Source of the DNA: Cupriavidus basilensis
GTDB lineage: Bacteria; Pseudomonadota; Gammaproteobacteria; Burkholderiales; Burkholderiaceae
Direction of reading: 5' to 3'
Assembly (NCBI RefSeq): GCF_000832305.1
Contig: NZ_CP010536.1
Location: 186,001-250,000 of the forward strand
DNA length: 64,000 nt
The position numbers and the translations under genes were made by a program. This document shows, piece after piece, positions 1 to 11,535 of this stretch (positions are counted from its first letter, which is position 1; each line of letters opens with the position of its first letter). The notes under the pieces were generated by a model. It had not been told where the DNA came from and made no database searches. It saw only the letters and a program-made list of their open reading frames with translations.

Positions 1-183
1 CGCGCGGCCCGCGTTCAGGGCATCGTAGACGTCCTGCAGTTGCGGCGCGTAGAAGTTCCAGTCATCCAGCACGGTCTGGAGCTTGCCGGCGACATCGTTG
101 ACATAGTGGGCGGTCTTCAGGTCGCGCGAGACAACCACGAGCTGGCCGTCGCGCGAGCCGTCCTTGAGGGTGGCGAGTTTCAT
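1..183 (-). CDS. Fumarylacetoacetate hydrolase family protein, N-terminal fragment
   Basis: Only the first 61 codons lie in the window and the gene runs off the left edge. The start is the ATG whose complement ends at 183. The translation opens MKLATLKDGSRDGQLVVVSR and continues to ...LQDVYDALNAGRA, which I recognise as the N-terminal domain of FAH-family hydrolases common in Burkholderiales. The family usually acts on C-C bonds of acylpyruvates in aromatic catabolism. The catalytic domain is outside the window, so the substrate cannot be inferred. No strong ribosome binding site precedes the start. Confidence 0.75.
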   Translation of the reverse strand, partial: MKLATLKDGSRDGQLVVVSRDLKTAHYVNDVAGKLQTVLDDWNFYAPQLQDVYDALNAGRA

Positions 184-213
184 GTATGCGGTGCGTTAGA
201 AAAAAAGCAGATC

Positions 214-240
214 AAGCGGAAAAAGCGGAAAAGCTGAAAA
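214..240. repeat. Short tandem 9-base repeat between two genes
   Basis: AAGCGGAAA occurs twice in tandem at 214-222 and 223-231, followed by the related AGCTGAAAA at 232-240. It lies in the 66-base gap between the FAH-family start and the stop of the Bug gene. It is purine-rich, makes no hairpin and looks like replication slippage. Confidence 0.5.
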
Positions 241-249
241 AGCAGCCCG

Positions 250-1272
250 CTAGTCTACCGTGATGCCCTTGGCCTTGATCAGCTTGCCCCAGCGCTCGGC
301 TTCGGCATGCGCGTACTGCGCGAACTCCTCGGGCGTGCTGGAGACCGGCTCCACGCCGATGCCTTCGAAGCGCTTCTGCACGTCGGCGCTCTTGAGCGCC
401 TTCACCAGCTCGGCGTTCAGGCGGGTCACCACCGGCTTGGGGGTGCCGGCCGGCGCCACCACGCCTTGCCAGGCATAGGCTTCGAAGCCGGGCACGCCGG
501 CTTCGGCCACCGTCGGCACCGCAGGCAGCGCCGTCAGGCGCCTGGGCGTGGCCACGCCCAGCGCGCGCACCTTCCCGGCCGCCACGTTCTGCTGGCCGGA
601 GGCGAGGTCAAGGAACATCAGTTCGACCTGGCCGGCGAGCAGGTCCTGCACCGCCGGCGCGGCGCCCTTGTAGGGCACGTGGGTCATCCTGGTCTTGGTC
701 TGGTCCATGAACAACTCCATGGCCAGGTGGTGCGGGCTGCCCGCGCCCGGCGAGGCGAAATTCACCTTGCCGGGGTTCTTCTGCACGTAATCGATGGCTT
801 CCTTGAGCGTGCGCGCCGGGAAGTTCGGCGTTGCCACCAGGATCAGCGCAAAGCGCGCCACCATCCCCACATGCACGAAGTCCTTGTCGGCGTTGTAGGG
901 CAGCTTCTTGTACAGCGACGGGTTGGCCGCCAGGGTGGCGGTATCGGCGGTCAGCAGCGTGTAGCCATCGGGCTTGCCATGCGCTACCGCGTCGGCGCCG
1001 ACGATGGTGGCCGCGCCCGGGCGGTTGTCGATCACCACCTGCTGGCCCAGCGCCGGCGTGATGGCCTGGCCCAGCGTGCGCGCCACGACGTCGGTGCCGC
1101 CTCCCGCCGGATAGGGCACGACCCAGCGGATCGGCTGGGCGGGCCAGTTGTCGGCGGCGCAGGCGGGCTGGAACGCGGCGGCGCCCAGCGTCAGCGCGGC
1201 TAGCAGCGGCGCAGCGCAGGCGCGCCATGCTGGCAGGGCGGGGCGTTGGCCGACGGGGGAAAGGCGGGTCAT
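250..1272 (-). CDS. Bug-family (TctC) tripartite tricarboxylate transporter substrate-binding protein
   Basis: A 340-residue periplasmic solute-binding protein of the Bug/TctC family, which usually captures small carboxylates. A hydrophobic signal segment at about residues 17-40 ends in ACAADNWPAQPIRW, the typical mature start. The family motifs VVPYPAGGGTDVVAR, VDNRPGA-like IDNRPGAATIVGADAV and VPYKG are present. I chose the ATG at 1272 because AGGAG precedes it; an upstream in-frame ATG at 1404 adds 44 residues that do not look like a signal peptide. It is divergent from the IclR regulator, its likely controller. No TctA or TctB membrane gene is nearby, as is common for Bug proteins. The ligand is unknown. 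Confidence 0.9.
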   Translation of the reverse strand: MTRLSPVGQRPALPAWRACAAPLLAALTLGAAAFQPACAADNWPAQPIRWVVPYPAGGGTDVVARTLGQAITPALGQQVVIDNRPGAATIVGADAVAHGKPDGYTLLTADTATLAANPSLYKKLPYNADKDFVHVGMVARFALILVATPNFPARTLKEAIDYVQKNPGKVNFASPGAGSPHHLAMELFMDQTKTRMTHVPYKGAAPAVQDLLAGQVELMFLDLASGQQNVAAGKVRALGVATPRRLTALPAVPTVAEAGVPGFEAYAWQGVVAPAGTPKPVVTRLNAELVKALKSADVQKRFEGIGVEPVSSTPEEFAQYAHAEAERWGKLIKAKGITVD

Positions 1273-1382
1273 CTTCGTCTCCTGTAGAAAGCGGCCGCGC
1301 CGCGCCATCTGGATTGGATGGCGGCATGCCCGCGCCGGTATTGGCCGGTGCCGAAGATATCGATTCGCCCCGACCTGTATAT

Positions 1383-1406
1383 GTGCGCTCAAAGGTGCGC
1401 TCAAAG
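1383..1406. repeat. Perfect 12-base tandem duplication in a divergent promoter region
   Basis: GTGCGCTCAAAG occurs at 1383-1394 and again at 1395-1406. It lies in the 274-base divergent gap (1273-1546) between the Bug gene and the IclR gene, which also holds an AT-rich stretch around 1418-1456 with a possible -10 (TATAGT, 1444-1449). It may be an operator duplication or simple slippage; neither is proven. Confidence 0.5.
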
Positions 1407-1546
1407 TCTACCGACGGTTTAAAAATTGGTAAATCGATTTCGCTATAGTAAATTTATGGGCCGGGCGGCATGATTGCTTTGCGTGCGCGCAGCCGGTACG
1501 TGTGATTAATGCAATTCTTTTTCAATTTCTTGCCCCCCGTTGCCGC

Positions 1547-2383
1547 ATGACTGAACCTGAAGAAGACGATTCCAAGTTGCGTTCCGGCATCCAGTCGATC
1601 GAGGTTGGCTTCAAGCTGCTGCAGGCGCTGGCGGCATCGCCGCGCGCCATGATGCTGCGCGACCTCGCCGCCGCCGCCGACATGAATCCGGCCAAGGCGC
1701 ATCGCTACCTGGTCAGCTTCCAGCGGCTCGGCATGGTGATGCAGGACCCGGTTGGCGGGCGCTACGACCTCGGGCCGTTCGCGCTGCAACTGGGCCTCGC
1801 CGGCCTCAATCGGCTTGATCCTGTCAAGAAGGCCCGCCCGATCCTGTCGCAGTTGCGCGACGAGATGGACCAGACCATCGGCATCGCCGTCTGGGGCAAC
1901 CACGGCCCGACCATCGTGCACTGGGAAGAATCCAGCCACCCGGTCACGGTCAGCCTGCGCCTGGGCGACGTGATGCCCATGCTCAACTCCGCCACCGGCA
2001 GGCTGTACGGCGCCTACCTGCCGAAACAACAGACGCGCCCGCTGGTCGAACGGGAACTGGCGGAGCGCGGCCATGACGATATTCCGGACCTGCCGCGCTC
2101 GCTGGCCGACTATGACGTGGTCTGCGAAGACGTTCGCGCCCACGGCGCGGCGCGGGTGAAGGGTGGCGTGCTGCCGGGCATCAATGCGTTTTCGATGCCG
2201 GTGTTCGATGCCAACGGTCACGTGGCGATGGCGCTGATCGTGCTGGGCGCGCAGAGCGTATTCGATGCAGAATGGGGTGGTACGGTCGATCGTCATGTGC
2301 GCGATATTGCCCGGCAGATTTCTTCGGAGCTTGGTTATCTTGGTGGCAGCCCGACGAGCGGGCCGAACGGCCCTCACCCGTAA
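1547..2383 (+). CDS. IclR-family transcriptional regulator
   Basis: A 278-residue regulator with an N-terminal winged helix-turn-helix (about residues 12-75, around GIQSIEVGFKLLQAL and LRDLAAAADMNPAKAHRYL) and a C-terminal IclR effector domain (about 85-265). I prefer the ATG at 1547, giving MTEPEEDDSKLRSG; an in-frame ATG at 1502 would add 15 unlikely residues. It is divergent from the Bug solute-binding gene, so it probably controls that gene and itself in response to a small carboxylate. The effector is not predictable. Confidence 0.9.
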   Translation: MTEPEEDDSKLRSGIQSIEVGFKLLQALAASPRAMMLRDLAAAADMNPAKAHRYLVSFQRLGMVMQDPVGGRYDLGPFALQLGLAGLNRLDPVKKARPILSQLRDEMDQTIGIAVWGNHGPTIVHWEESSHPVTVSLRLGDVMPMLNSATGRLYGAYLPKQQTRPLVERELAERGHDDIPDLPRSLADYDVVCEDVRAHGAARVKGGVLPGINAFSMPVFDANGHVAMALIVLGAQSVFDAEWGGTVDRHVRDIARQISSELGYLGGSPTSGPNGPHP

Positions 2384-3422
2384 GCCGACCTCGCGCCGCC
2401 TGCGCTGGGCGGTTGCGCTTGCGCTGGTGCTGGCCGCCCACCTGCTGGCGGTGCTGGGCCTGCTGCATATGCCCGGGTTGCCGCGGGACCCGACCGCGCC
2501 GCCGCCGCTCGAAGCCATCCTGCTGCCGCCGCCGGCGCCACCGGCACCCGTCGCGCCGCCACGCCCGGCCCCGGCCGCGCCAAAGCGGCCTCCGGCGGCG
2601 CGCGTCGAGCCCACGATCACCCCCACGCCTGAGCCCCCGGTTGCAGCCCCAGCCGCCCCTGAGGCGCCGGCGCTGCTTGCCACGCCTGGTGCCGGCCCTT
2701 CCATGGCGAGCGCCGCTGGCGGCGCCGGGAGCAGTGCGGCACCCGCGTCCGCGCCGGCCGCGGCGCCCCCTGACAACGTTCGCTACGCGGCGCCCCCATC
2801 CACGCTGCTGCACTACGCCAGCTTCGTCAATGGCGTGCAGAACCCGGATGGCCTGATCCGCTGGCAGCATGACGGCGCGCACTACCAGCTCGCGGTGGAG
2901 ACACGGGTGTTGTGGTTCCGCTTTGCCTTTCACAGCACCGGCGCGCTCGACGAGCGCGGCCTCGCGCCCGAGCGCTATGAGGAGAGCCGCCGTAACCGTG
3001 TCGAGGCGGCTCGCTTCGATCGCGCTGCCGGCATGCTCGTCTTCGAGGGGCGCGGCAAGCAGGAGCCGCTGCCGGCCGCTGGCCAGGACCGTTTCAGCGT
3101 GTTCCTGCAAATGGTGGGGCTGGTGCGGGGCAATCCGCAGCGCTACGCCACGCCGGGCGTGACGGAAACCTTCGATGTGGCGGATACGCGTGACCTGGAG
3201 CCCATGCAGGTGCAGTATGTGGGGGAAGAGGACGTGGATACTGGCCATGGCCTGGTGCGGGCCAAGCACTTCGTGCGGCTGCCGCGCCATGCCAATGATC
3301 GTCGGCGCGTGGAAGTGTGGCTGGCGCAGTCGCTGCAGTGGATGCCAGTGAAGCTGCGGCAGACGGAGCCCGATGGCACGCAGATCGAGCTCGTTTATCG
3401 CGACAGCGAACCGCTGCGCTGA
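2343..3422 (+). CDS. DUF3108 domain-containing protein with proline-rich linker
   Basis: The protein has a basic N-terminus, one transmembrane segment (WAVALALVLAAHLLAVLGLL), a long Pro/Ala linker and a C-terminal DUF3108 domain (roughly the last 200 residues, from about YAAPPSTLLHYASFVNG). This resembles a TonB-like or envelope-anchored layout, but the function is unknown. The start is uncertain: an ATG at 2265 overlaps the IclR gene by 119 bases, whereas TTG 2340 or GTG 2343 follow CGGAG and leave a shorter overlap. I list GTG 2343, giving 359 residues. The overlap suggests co-transcription with the IclR gene. Confidence 0.75.
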   Translation: MAARRAGRTALTRKPTSRRLRWAVALALVLAAHLLAVLGLLHMPGLPRDPTAPPPLEAILLPPPAPPAPVAPPRPAPAAPKRPPAARVEPTITPTPEPPVAAPAAPEAPALLATPGAGPSMASAAGGAGSSAAPASAPAAAPPDNVRYAAPPSTLLHYASFVNGVQNPDGLIRWQHDGAHYQLAVETRVLWFRFAFHSTGALDERGLAPERYEESRRNRVEAARFDRAAGMLVFEGRGKQEPLPAAGQDRFSVFLQMVGLVRGNPQRYATPGVTETFDVADTRDLEPMQVQYVGEEDVDTGHGLVRAKHFVRLPRHANDRRRVEVWLAQSLQWMPVKLRQTEPDGTQIELVYRDSEPLR

Positions 3423-3545
3423 GCCTGCAAGCTGTTTTCAGGCCGACGTAAGCCCGCCCGCAAGCCGTCCTCAAGCCATCCGCCAGCTGCGGCATCGGCC
3501 GCCGCTGTGGTTCACCGTGTTTTCACCAACATCCGGAGACCCGTC

Positions 3546-4388
3546 ATGAGCGCCACCCTGCCACCATCCGAGACCCGCCGCGTGCGCGTGGGCGATATCA
3601 GCCTGCACGTGCGCATCGACGGGGGCGACGGCCCCTGGGTGGTCCTGGCGCATGCGCTGGGTGCCAATCACACCTTGTGGGATGCCACGGCGCGCCACCT
3701 GGCACCGCGTTATCGCGTGCTGCGCTACGACCTGCGCGGGCACGGCCAGAGCGATGCGCCGATCGGCGCCTACTCGATGATCCGCCTGGCCGACGACGCG
3801 GCCTGCCTGATGGATGTGATGGAGGTGCCGGCCGCGCATTTCGTCGGGGTCTCGGTGGGCGGCATGATTGGCCAGACCGCGGCCGTGCGCCATCCCGAGC
3901 GCTTGCTGTCGTTGACCTTGGCCGCGACCGTCAACCGCACGCCGCTGGATGTCCACCCGATGTGGCATGAGCGCATCGGCCATGTGGAAGCGCACGGCAT
4001 GGCGGGCGTTGCCGACAGCACCATGCAGCGCTGGTTCAGCGCGGCATTCCGGGGGGCGCATCCGCAGGAGGTGGCCCGCGTGCGCGAGATGCTGCTGGCC
4101 ACGCCCGTGCACGGGTACGTCGGAACGTGCCAAGCCATCATGGCATTTGACCTGGCCGGGGCGATTTCGCGGATTCATTGTCCTACTCTGGTAGTGGCCG
4201 GCGAGGAGGACCTGGGGGCGCCACCGGCGATGGCACGCGAGATTGCTGGCGCCATTCCCGGTGCCCGGCTCGAAATCCTGCCTCACGCCGCGCACCTTGC
4301 CCATATCGAGCAGGCAGAACGCTTTCATGCCGTGCTGGATGCTTTCCTTGGCAATGCGGCTTGCGGCGCACAGTGCGATGTACCCTGA
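3546..4388 (+). CDS. Alpha/beta hydrolase, 3-oxoadipate enol-lactonase-like
   Basis: A 280-residue alpha/beta hydrolase. The oxyanion segment HALGANHTLWD (about 36-46), the nucleophile elbow GVSVG with Ser103, a late acidic loop (VVAGEEDLGAPP) and the catalytic His in HAAHLAHIEQ are all visible. The closest remembered family is PcaD, which opens 3-oxoadipate enol-lactone in the protocatechuate branch of the beta-ketoadipate pathway. No other pca gene is in the window, so the substrate is inferred only from similarity. The ATG at 3546 follows GGAG; an ATG at 3507 is less likely. Confidence 0.8.
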   Translation: MSATLPPSETRRVRVGDISLHVRIDGGDGPWVVLAHALGANHTLWDATARHLAPRYRVLRYDLRGHGQSDAPIGAYSMIRLADDAACLMDVMEVPAAHFVGVSVGGMIGQTAAVRHPERLLSLTLAATVNRTPLDVHPMWHERIGHVEAHGMAGVADSTMQRWFSAAFRGAHPQEVARVREMLLATPVHGYVGTCQAIMAFDLAGAISRIHCPTLVVAGEEDLGAPPAMAREIAGAIPGARLEILPHAAHLAHIEQAERFHAVLDAFLGNAACGAQCDVP

Positions 4389-4639
4389 GACGAACCTTGG
4401 CGCTCAGGGCAGAACAGCGGGCGATCGCTTTCCCACCAAACTCAAGAACTTGCTGGGATGGCCGTTGCCCAATGTAGTGAGGGAACGCGTAAAACCTGCG
4501 GTTTGCCGAAGCAGAACTTGAAAACACGGCAAACACCCTCAGCTTGGAGGAGAAATCGCGGTGGGCAACCGGCCAGTGTGCCGGTTATCGAAATAATCAG
4601 TCGCCCGCCGCTCGACCCATGACAGCCAGGAGGTATGCC

Positions 4640-4897
4640 ATGCAAATGATCTACAACAGCGACAATTACTGCATTGTCGAGTTTGGTGCGGATGTCGAGC
4701 ATGCGCCTCTTGCCTCTGGCGGCTATGAAATCGTGGACAAGAACCTGAAGCGCGAGATTTTCCTCGGTGGCCAGATGGCCGAGAGCTTTCGTGCGGACGT
4801 GACGCGTCTGATCGAAAGCGAGCCGTCGGTGGAAGAGGTGGATGATTTCCTTGGCAAGTTCGATACAGTGATGATTCACCCGCTAGTGATGCACTAG
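4640..4897 (+). CDS. DUF3567 family protein
   Basis: A compact 85-residue protein starting MQMIYNSDNYCIVEFGADV, a small betaproteobacterial family of unknown function. A near-perfect Shine-Dalgarno AGGAGG at 4628-4633 fixes the start, so the 32 upstream in-frame codons are rejected. The protein is acidic and has no signal peptide. The 251 bases upstream hold no other gene. A strong hairpin terminator follows, so it is probably monocistronic. Confidence 0.85.
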   Translation: MQMIYNSDNYCIVEFGADVEHAPLASGGYEIVDKNLKREIFLGGQMAESFRADVTRLIESEPSVEEVDDFLGKFDTVMIHPLVMH

Positions 4898-4961
4898 GCT
4901 CCGCGGTGCCTTTGCCAGCTTTGCGTCGCGTGACGGGCCGGCAAGCCAAGCCACGGAGGAA

Positions 4962-5000
4962 ATAGCAAGAAGCCCGCGCACCGCGCGGGCTTCTTGCTAT
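4962..5000. terminator. Bidirectional hairpin terminator
   Basis: A perfect 18-base stem (ATAGCAAGAAGCCCGCGC with its complement) closes on the loop ACC. It lies between the convergent DUF3567 and rhodanese genes, so it can serve both strands. The outer stem is AT-rich rather than a clean U tract. Confidence 0.8.
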
Positions 5001-5046
5001 CAGGCATCGGGCTTTCAGGATACGTTCCCGGCCAGCTTCCGGTCAT

Positions 5047-5439
5047 TCAATACTGTTCCCAGGGCAGCCCGGCATGGCGCCAGCCGTTGAGCGTATTGCG
5101 ATGGCGCTCGGCGTCGAGGTCGCCCTCGAAGCCATGCAGCACGTTGTAGACGGTGGAAAACCCGGCGCCCTCCAGGGCTCGCGCGGCGGCCGTCGAGCGG
5201 TTGCCGCTGCGGCAGATCAGCAGCACCGGGCGCGCCGACGCCTGGCCCGCGAGCTTCTTCACCGACTGCACGAAATGCGGGTTCACCTCCCAGTCGGGGC
5301 CATCGTTCCAGGGCACGTTGTGTGCCCCCTTGGGGTGCCCAACGAACAGGTACTCCATTTCGCTGCGGCAATCGATGAAGAGCGCATCGGGCGACTCGCT
5401 GAGGAGCGTTTGCGCGTCGCCGGGGCTGAGGTGTTGCAT
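5047..5439 (-). CDS. Rhodanese-like domain protein
   Basis: A single-domain rhodanese of 130 residues ([13 protein letters not shown]...). The substrate-binding DCRSEMEY region is near residues 23-30. The active-site loop CRSGNRS starts at Cys76, the residue that carries persulfide sulfur. The family moves sulfane sulfur in the cytoplasm, and the acceptor here is unknown. The only sensible ATG is at 5439. It is divergent from the methionine synthase gene; shared sulfur metabolism is possible but unproven. Confidence 0.88.
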   Translation of the reverse strand: MQHLSPGDAQTLLSESPDALFIDCRSEMEYLFVGHPKGAHNVPWNDGPDWEVNPHFVQSVKKLAGQASARPVLLICRSGNRSTAAARALEGAGFSTVYNVLHGFEGDLDAERHRNTLNGWRHAGLPWEQY

Positions 5440-5576
5440 GGGCAAGGCTTTCCGTTGATGGGAATGAGGGTGAATGTGCCCCAGTGTAGGGCCGGGCGGT
5501 GCCGCGCGGCAACCCGCGAGCGCCGCTGGCTGCACCGCCCGGATGCTGCCGTTATTCCGCAAACCATTGATGTAAC

Positions 5577-5585
5577 TGATAAAAT
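5577..5585 (+). promoter_or_regulatory. Candidate extended -10 promoter for metH
   Basis: TGATAAAAT fits an extended -10 (TGn plus TAAAAT) 31 bases before the metH start. No good -35 lies 17 bases upstream. The same nonamer occurs upstream of argS at 15364. No cobalamin or SAH riboswitch was recognised in the 177-base leader region. Confidence 0.45.
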
Positions 5586-5616
5586 CGCAGTCTTTTCTCT
5601 TGCTGTCGAGCCCCAC

Positions 5617-6684
5617 ATGAGCGCCGCCCCACGTTCCGCCTCGCTTCCTCCCGCGCGTCCCTACACCCGGGCGGCCAACCTGCCGGCCCTGCTGCGCGAG
5701 CGCATCCTGATCCTGGATGGTGCCATGGGCACCATGATCCAGCGCTACAAGCTGACCGAGGCGGATTACCGCGGCGAGCGTTTCGCCGGGCACCATGTCG
5801 ACGTCAAGGGCAATAACGAACTGCTGCTGCTAAGCCGCCCGCAGGTCATCAGCGAGATCCACGAGCAATACCTGGCTGCCGGCGCCGACCTGATCGAGAC
5901 CAATACATTTGGTGCGACGGGCGTGGCCCAGGAAGACTACAAGATGGCGGACCTGGCCTACGAGATGAACGTTGTTGCCGCCCGGCTGGCGCGCGAGGCC
6001 TGCGACAAGTACAGCACGCCCGACAAGCCGCGCTTCGTGGCCGGCGCCTTCGGCCCCACGCCCAAGACCGCGAGCATCTCGCCGGACGTAAACGACCCGG
6101 GCGCGCGCAACGTGACCTTCGAAGAGCTGCGCTGCTCGTACTACGAGCAGGGCAAGGGTCTGCTGGAAGGCGGTGCCGACGTGTTCCTGGTGGAAACCAT
6201 CTTCGATACGCTCAATGCCAAGGCCGCGCTGTTCGCCATCGACCAGCTGTTCGAAGACACCGGCGAGCGCTTGCCCGTGATGATCTCGGGCACGGTCACC
6301 GACGCCTCCGGGCGCATTCTCTCCGGCCAGACGGTGGAAGCCTTCTGGAACAGCCTGCGCCACGCCCGCCCGATCACCTTCGGCCTGAACTGCGCGCTCG
6401 GCGCCACGTTGATGCGCCCCTACATTGCCGAGCTGGCCAAGATCTGCGACGCGGCTGTGTCGTGCTATCCGAACGCCGGCCTGCCCAACCCGATGAGCGA
6501 TACCGGCTTTGACGAAACCCCGGAGGTCACGTCGTCGCTGGTGGAAGAGTTTGCGGCGTCCGGCCTGGTGAACCTGGTGGGCGGCTGCTGCGGCACCACG
6601 CCCGAGCATATCGCCGCCATTGCCGAGCGCGTGGCCAGCAAGAAGCCGCGCACCTGGCCCGGCCAGTACCGCGACGCCGCCTGA
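5617..6684 (+). CDS. metH: Methionine synthase, homocysteine-binding module (split MetH, part 1)
   Basis: A 355-residue protein equal to the first module of cobalamin-dependent methionine synthase. It binds homocysteine through zinc and receives the methyl group from methylcobalamin. The zinc ligands are Cys259 (in GLNCALGA) and Cys324-Cys325 (in [10 protein letters not shown]). [14 protein letters not shown] lies near residues 34-47. The ATG at 5617 is chosen because upstream in-frame ATGs run into the divergent rhodanese. It ends with its own TGA 35 bases before the next gene, which is in another frame, so this is a true two-gene split. It must work together with the downstream product. Confidence 0.93.
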   Translation: MSAAPRSASLPPARPYTRAANLPALLRERILILDGAMGTMIQRYKLTEADYRGERFAGHHVDVKGNNELLLLSRPQVISEIHEQYLAAGADLIETNTFGATGVAQEDYKMADLAYEMNVVAARLAREACDKYSTPDKPRFVAGAFGPTPKTASISPDVNDPGARNVTFEELRCSYYEQGKGLLEGGADVFLVETIFDTLNAKAALFAIDQLFEDTGERLPVMISGTVTDASGRILSGQTVEAFWNSLRHARPITFGLNCALGATLMRPYIAELAKICDAAVSCYPNAGLPNPMSDTGFDETPEVTSSLVEEFAASGLVNLVGGCCGTTPEHIAAIAERVASKKPRTWPGQYRDAA

Positions 6685-6719
6685 ACTCGCATCGCGAGCC
6701 CACAGAACAAGATCAAGCC

Positions 6720-9467
<2,748 letters not shown>

Positions 9468-9470
9468 CCA

Positions 9471-9520
9471 CTTGCGCGATGGCGCGGCGGCGTTTTACGC
9501 CGCCGCGCCATCGCAAGCCA
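9471..9520. terminator. Large GC-rich hairpin after metH
   Basis: The stem pairs CTTGCG-ATGGCGCGGCGGCGT with its complement, with a two-base CG bulge on the left side and a TTT loop. It starts four bases after the metH stop. There is no U tract downstream, so it may stabilise the 3' end or act with Rho rather than as a classical terminator. Confidence 0.6.
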
Positions 9521-9705
9521 TTGGGCAAGCAGGGAAAAGCCTCTTTGAGCGCATCCATGTGCCTTTGTCAGTTCTTCACTACTCCTTACAAGGCATTACA
9601 TCTCCTAACAGACCGCGCGGGTTTGCATCCTTAGACTGAGGGCTCACATCAAGTGAACACCGCAGCGAATGTTTCGCGGCGGCGCAAACTGCTAGGAGCC
9701 TCTCC

Positions 9706-10065
9706 ATGAACAAACTGCTGATCTCCCTTTCCGCTCTCTCGATCGCTGCCGCATCCTCGCTGGCCATGGCGCAAGGAACCGGCATTGATGCGAAGGCTGG
9801 CGCCACTGGCGCCATGGCGGCGCCCGCAGTCAGCGCGCCCGCAGACAAGGGCGCAGCCGCCAGCGCAGGTGTGAAGGCTGGCCTGGGCGCTTCGGCCAGC
9901 GCCGACAAGGGCGTGGACGCCAAGGCCGATGCCGCAGCCGACACGCACGCCAAGTCCACCGCCAAGACCAAGAAGCACAGCAGCCACGCCAAGGCCAAGA
10001 AGGGCGAGGCCGCGACCGACACCAGCGCCGCCGCCGACACCGGCGCCGCGGCCAAGGTCCAGTAA
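9706..10065 (+). CDS. Small alanine/lysine-rich secreted protein of unknown function
   Basis: A 119-residue protein with a clear signal peptide (MNKLLISLSALSIAAASSLAMA, cleavage after AMA) and a low-complexity mature part rich in Ala, Lys, Thr and Asp. Acidic and basic blocks repeat (ADKG, DAKAD, KAKK). A TAGGAG Shine-Dalgarno precedes the start. I know no function; such proteins are often periplasmic and stress-linked. It starts the run of small envelope proteins extending to 14.6 kb. The protein is likely disordered. Confidence 0.7.
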   Translation: MNKLLISLSALSIAAASSLAMAQGTGIDAKAGATGAMAAPAVSAPADKGAAASAGVKAGLGASASADKGVDAKADAAADTHAKSTAKTKKHSSHAKAKKGEAATDTSAAADTGAAAKVQ

Positions 10066-10157
10066 GCCAATAAACGGCAAGCGTGCCGACAAACCTGAGG
10101 CGTTTGCCGCAGCCGCCGAGCGGGCCAAAGCCGTTCGCCATGACGACGGCTGTCTCT

Positions 10158-10181
10158 CCCTCTCCCCTCAGGGGGAGAGGG
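10158..10181. repeat. C/G-rich hairpin in the gap before the NarL regulator
   Basis: CCCTCTCCCC pairs perfectly with GGGGAGAGGG across the loop TCAG. It lies in the 316-base noncoding stretch 10066-10381, which otherwise holds only the terminator at 10231 and the regulator's promoter region. Confidence 0.5.
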
Positions 10182-10230
10182 GTGGCTTAGCTAGGGGCCA
10201 CTTGAAGCGAAGCCAAGGTTTTTTCGACAC

Positions 10231-10257
10231 AGGGACGGGCTCACCCCGTCCCTTTTT
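10231..10257 (+). terminator. Rho-independent terminator
   Basis: AGGGACGGG pairs with CCCGTCCCT across CTCAC, followed by TTTTT. This is a textbook intrinsic terminator on the plus strand for the small secreted protein gene ending at 10065. Confidence 0.85.
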
Positions 10258-10381
10258 CGATGGCGCGGACAACTGGGAGCTTGTCAGTCCTAGACCGACA
10301 GTCGGGCGGTTTTGCAAGCACTACAATGCATTAGCCCGGCCGCTCCTGAGCGCTGGTGCATCCATGCCCCGGGGAGACATC

Positions 10382-11014
10382 ATGATTCGTGTTCTGATCG
10401 CCGACGATCACCAGATCGTGCGCGCCGGCCTGCGGCAGTTTATTTCCGACGAGCCCGATATCCGGGTAGAGGGCGAGGCGGCCAGCGGCGACGAAGTCAT
10501 GACACGGCTGCGTGAGCTCGAGTTCGATGTGGTGGTGCTCGATATCTCGATGCCCGACCGTAACGGCATCGACGTGCTCAAGCTGCTGCGCCAGCGCCAT
10601 CCCGACCTGCCGGTGCTGATCCTCTCCACCTACCCGGAAGACCAGTACGCCATCAACCTGATCCGCGCGGGCGCATCCGGCTACCTGACCAAGGAAAGCG
10701 CGCCCGACGATCTCGTCAAGGCCATCCGCACCGTGGCCCAGGGCCGGCGCTATGTCAGCGCAAACGTGGCGGACCTGCTTATCGGCGGGCTGGACAAGCC
10801 CACCAACCAGCCGCTGCACCAGACCTTGTCCAAGCGCGAGTTCCAGATCTTCTGCAAGCTCTCGCGCGGGCAGTCGGTCTCGGTGATCGCCGAGGAGTTG
10901 TTCCTGAGCGTCAAGACGGTCAGCACCTATCGCTCGCGCATCCTGGAAAAGATGGGCATGAAGACCAATGCCGACCTGACCTACTACGCGATCAAGAACG
11001 GTCTGGTGGAGTAG
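10382..11014 (+). CDS. NarL/FixJ-type response regulator
   Basis: A 210-residue two-component regulator. The receiver domain spans residues 1-120 with acidic Asp8/Asp9, phospho-acceptor Asp54 (VVLDISMPD) and Lys104. A LuxR-type helix-turn-helix spans about 143-205 (LSKREFQIFCKLSRG...ELFLSVKTVSTYRSRI). The ATG at 10382 follows GGGGAGA. The CHASE3 histidine kinase at 11888-13342, convergent on the other strand, carries a HisKA_3 domain, the usual partner of this regulator class, so they are probably cognate. Target genes are unknown; the flanking small envelope genes are candidates. Confidence 0.92.
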   Translation: MIRVLIADDHQIVRAGLRQFISDEPDIRVEGEAASGDEVMTRLRELEFDVVVLDISMPDRNGIDVLKLLRQRHPDLPVLILSTYPEDQYAINLIRAGASGYLTKESAPDDLVKAIRTVAQGRRYVSANVADLLIGGLDKPTNQPLHQTLSKREFQIFCKLSRGQSVSVIAEELFLSVKTVSTYRSRILEKMGMKTNADLTYYAIKNGLVE

Positions 11015-11123
11015 GCGCCGCAAAGGCAAAGCGCATTCCACGGCATACTGCCGCGTTCGCCTGACGCCGCTGTAGGACGGACGCCGATGGTCTCTCTCCA
11101 TACTCTGTTGCTACCATGAAGTC

Positions 11124-11531
11124 ATGTTGGATCAAGCTGCGGCCCCCTCGTATCGCGCACTGCGGGTCCTGCTAATCGAGGACTCAGCGGTACTGCGGGG
11201 TATGTTGCTTGAATACCTGAACGCATTTCCGTTTATCGAAGTCGTGGATTGGGCGGATACCGAAAGCTCGGCGCTGCGCCTCTGCGAGGCGGGCAAGTAC
11301 GAGGTCGTCATCGTCGACCTGCAGTTGCGGCAGGGCAACGGGATCAACGTGCTGCGCGCCTTGCAGAAAACCGAGCTGTCGGGTATCCGGATCGTGTACA
11401 CCAATCATGCCCAGGTGCCTACATACCGGCGGCAGTGCGCCGAGGCCGGCGCGGACTATTTCTTTGACAAGTCGCTCGAACTCGAGCAGGTGTTCCGGGT
11501 GATCGAGGAGTACGCGCGGGCAGATGGCTGA
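11124..11531 (+). CDS. Stand-alone receiver (REC) domain protein
   Basis: A 135-residue protein that is all receiver domain: acidic pair at Glu19/Asp20 (LLIED), phospho-acceptor Asp65 (VVIVDLQL), Lys116 (YFFDKSLE). There is no output domain. It lies 109 bases after the NarL-type regulator on the same strand and near the histidine kinase, so it may act as a phosphate sink or relay in that system. The start at 11124 gives 12 residues before the first beta strand and looks right. Confidence 0.88.
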   Translation: MLDQAAAPSYRALRVLLIEDSAVLRGMLLEYLNAFPFIEVVDWADTESSALRLCEAGKYEVVIVDLQLRQGNGINVLRALQKTELSGIRIVYTNHAQVPTYRRQCAEAGADYFFDKSLELEQVFRVIEEYARADG

Positions 11532-11535
11532 ATGC

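Noticed and set aside
5440..5616. Cobalamin or SAH riboswitch before metH
   Set aside because: I looked for the B12-box and the SAH-riboswitch core and saw neither. A covariance search (Rfam cobalamin and SAH models) would settle it.
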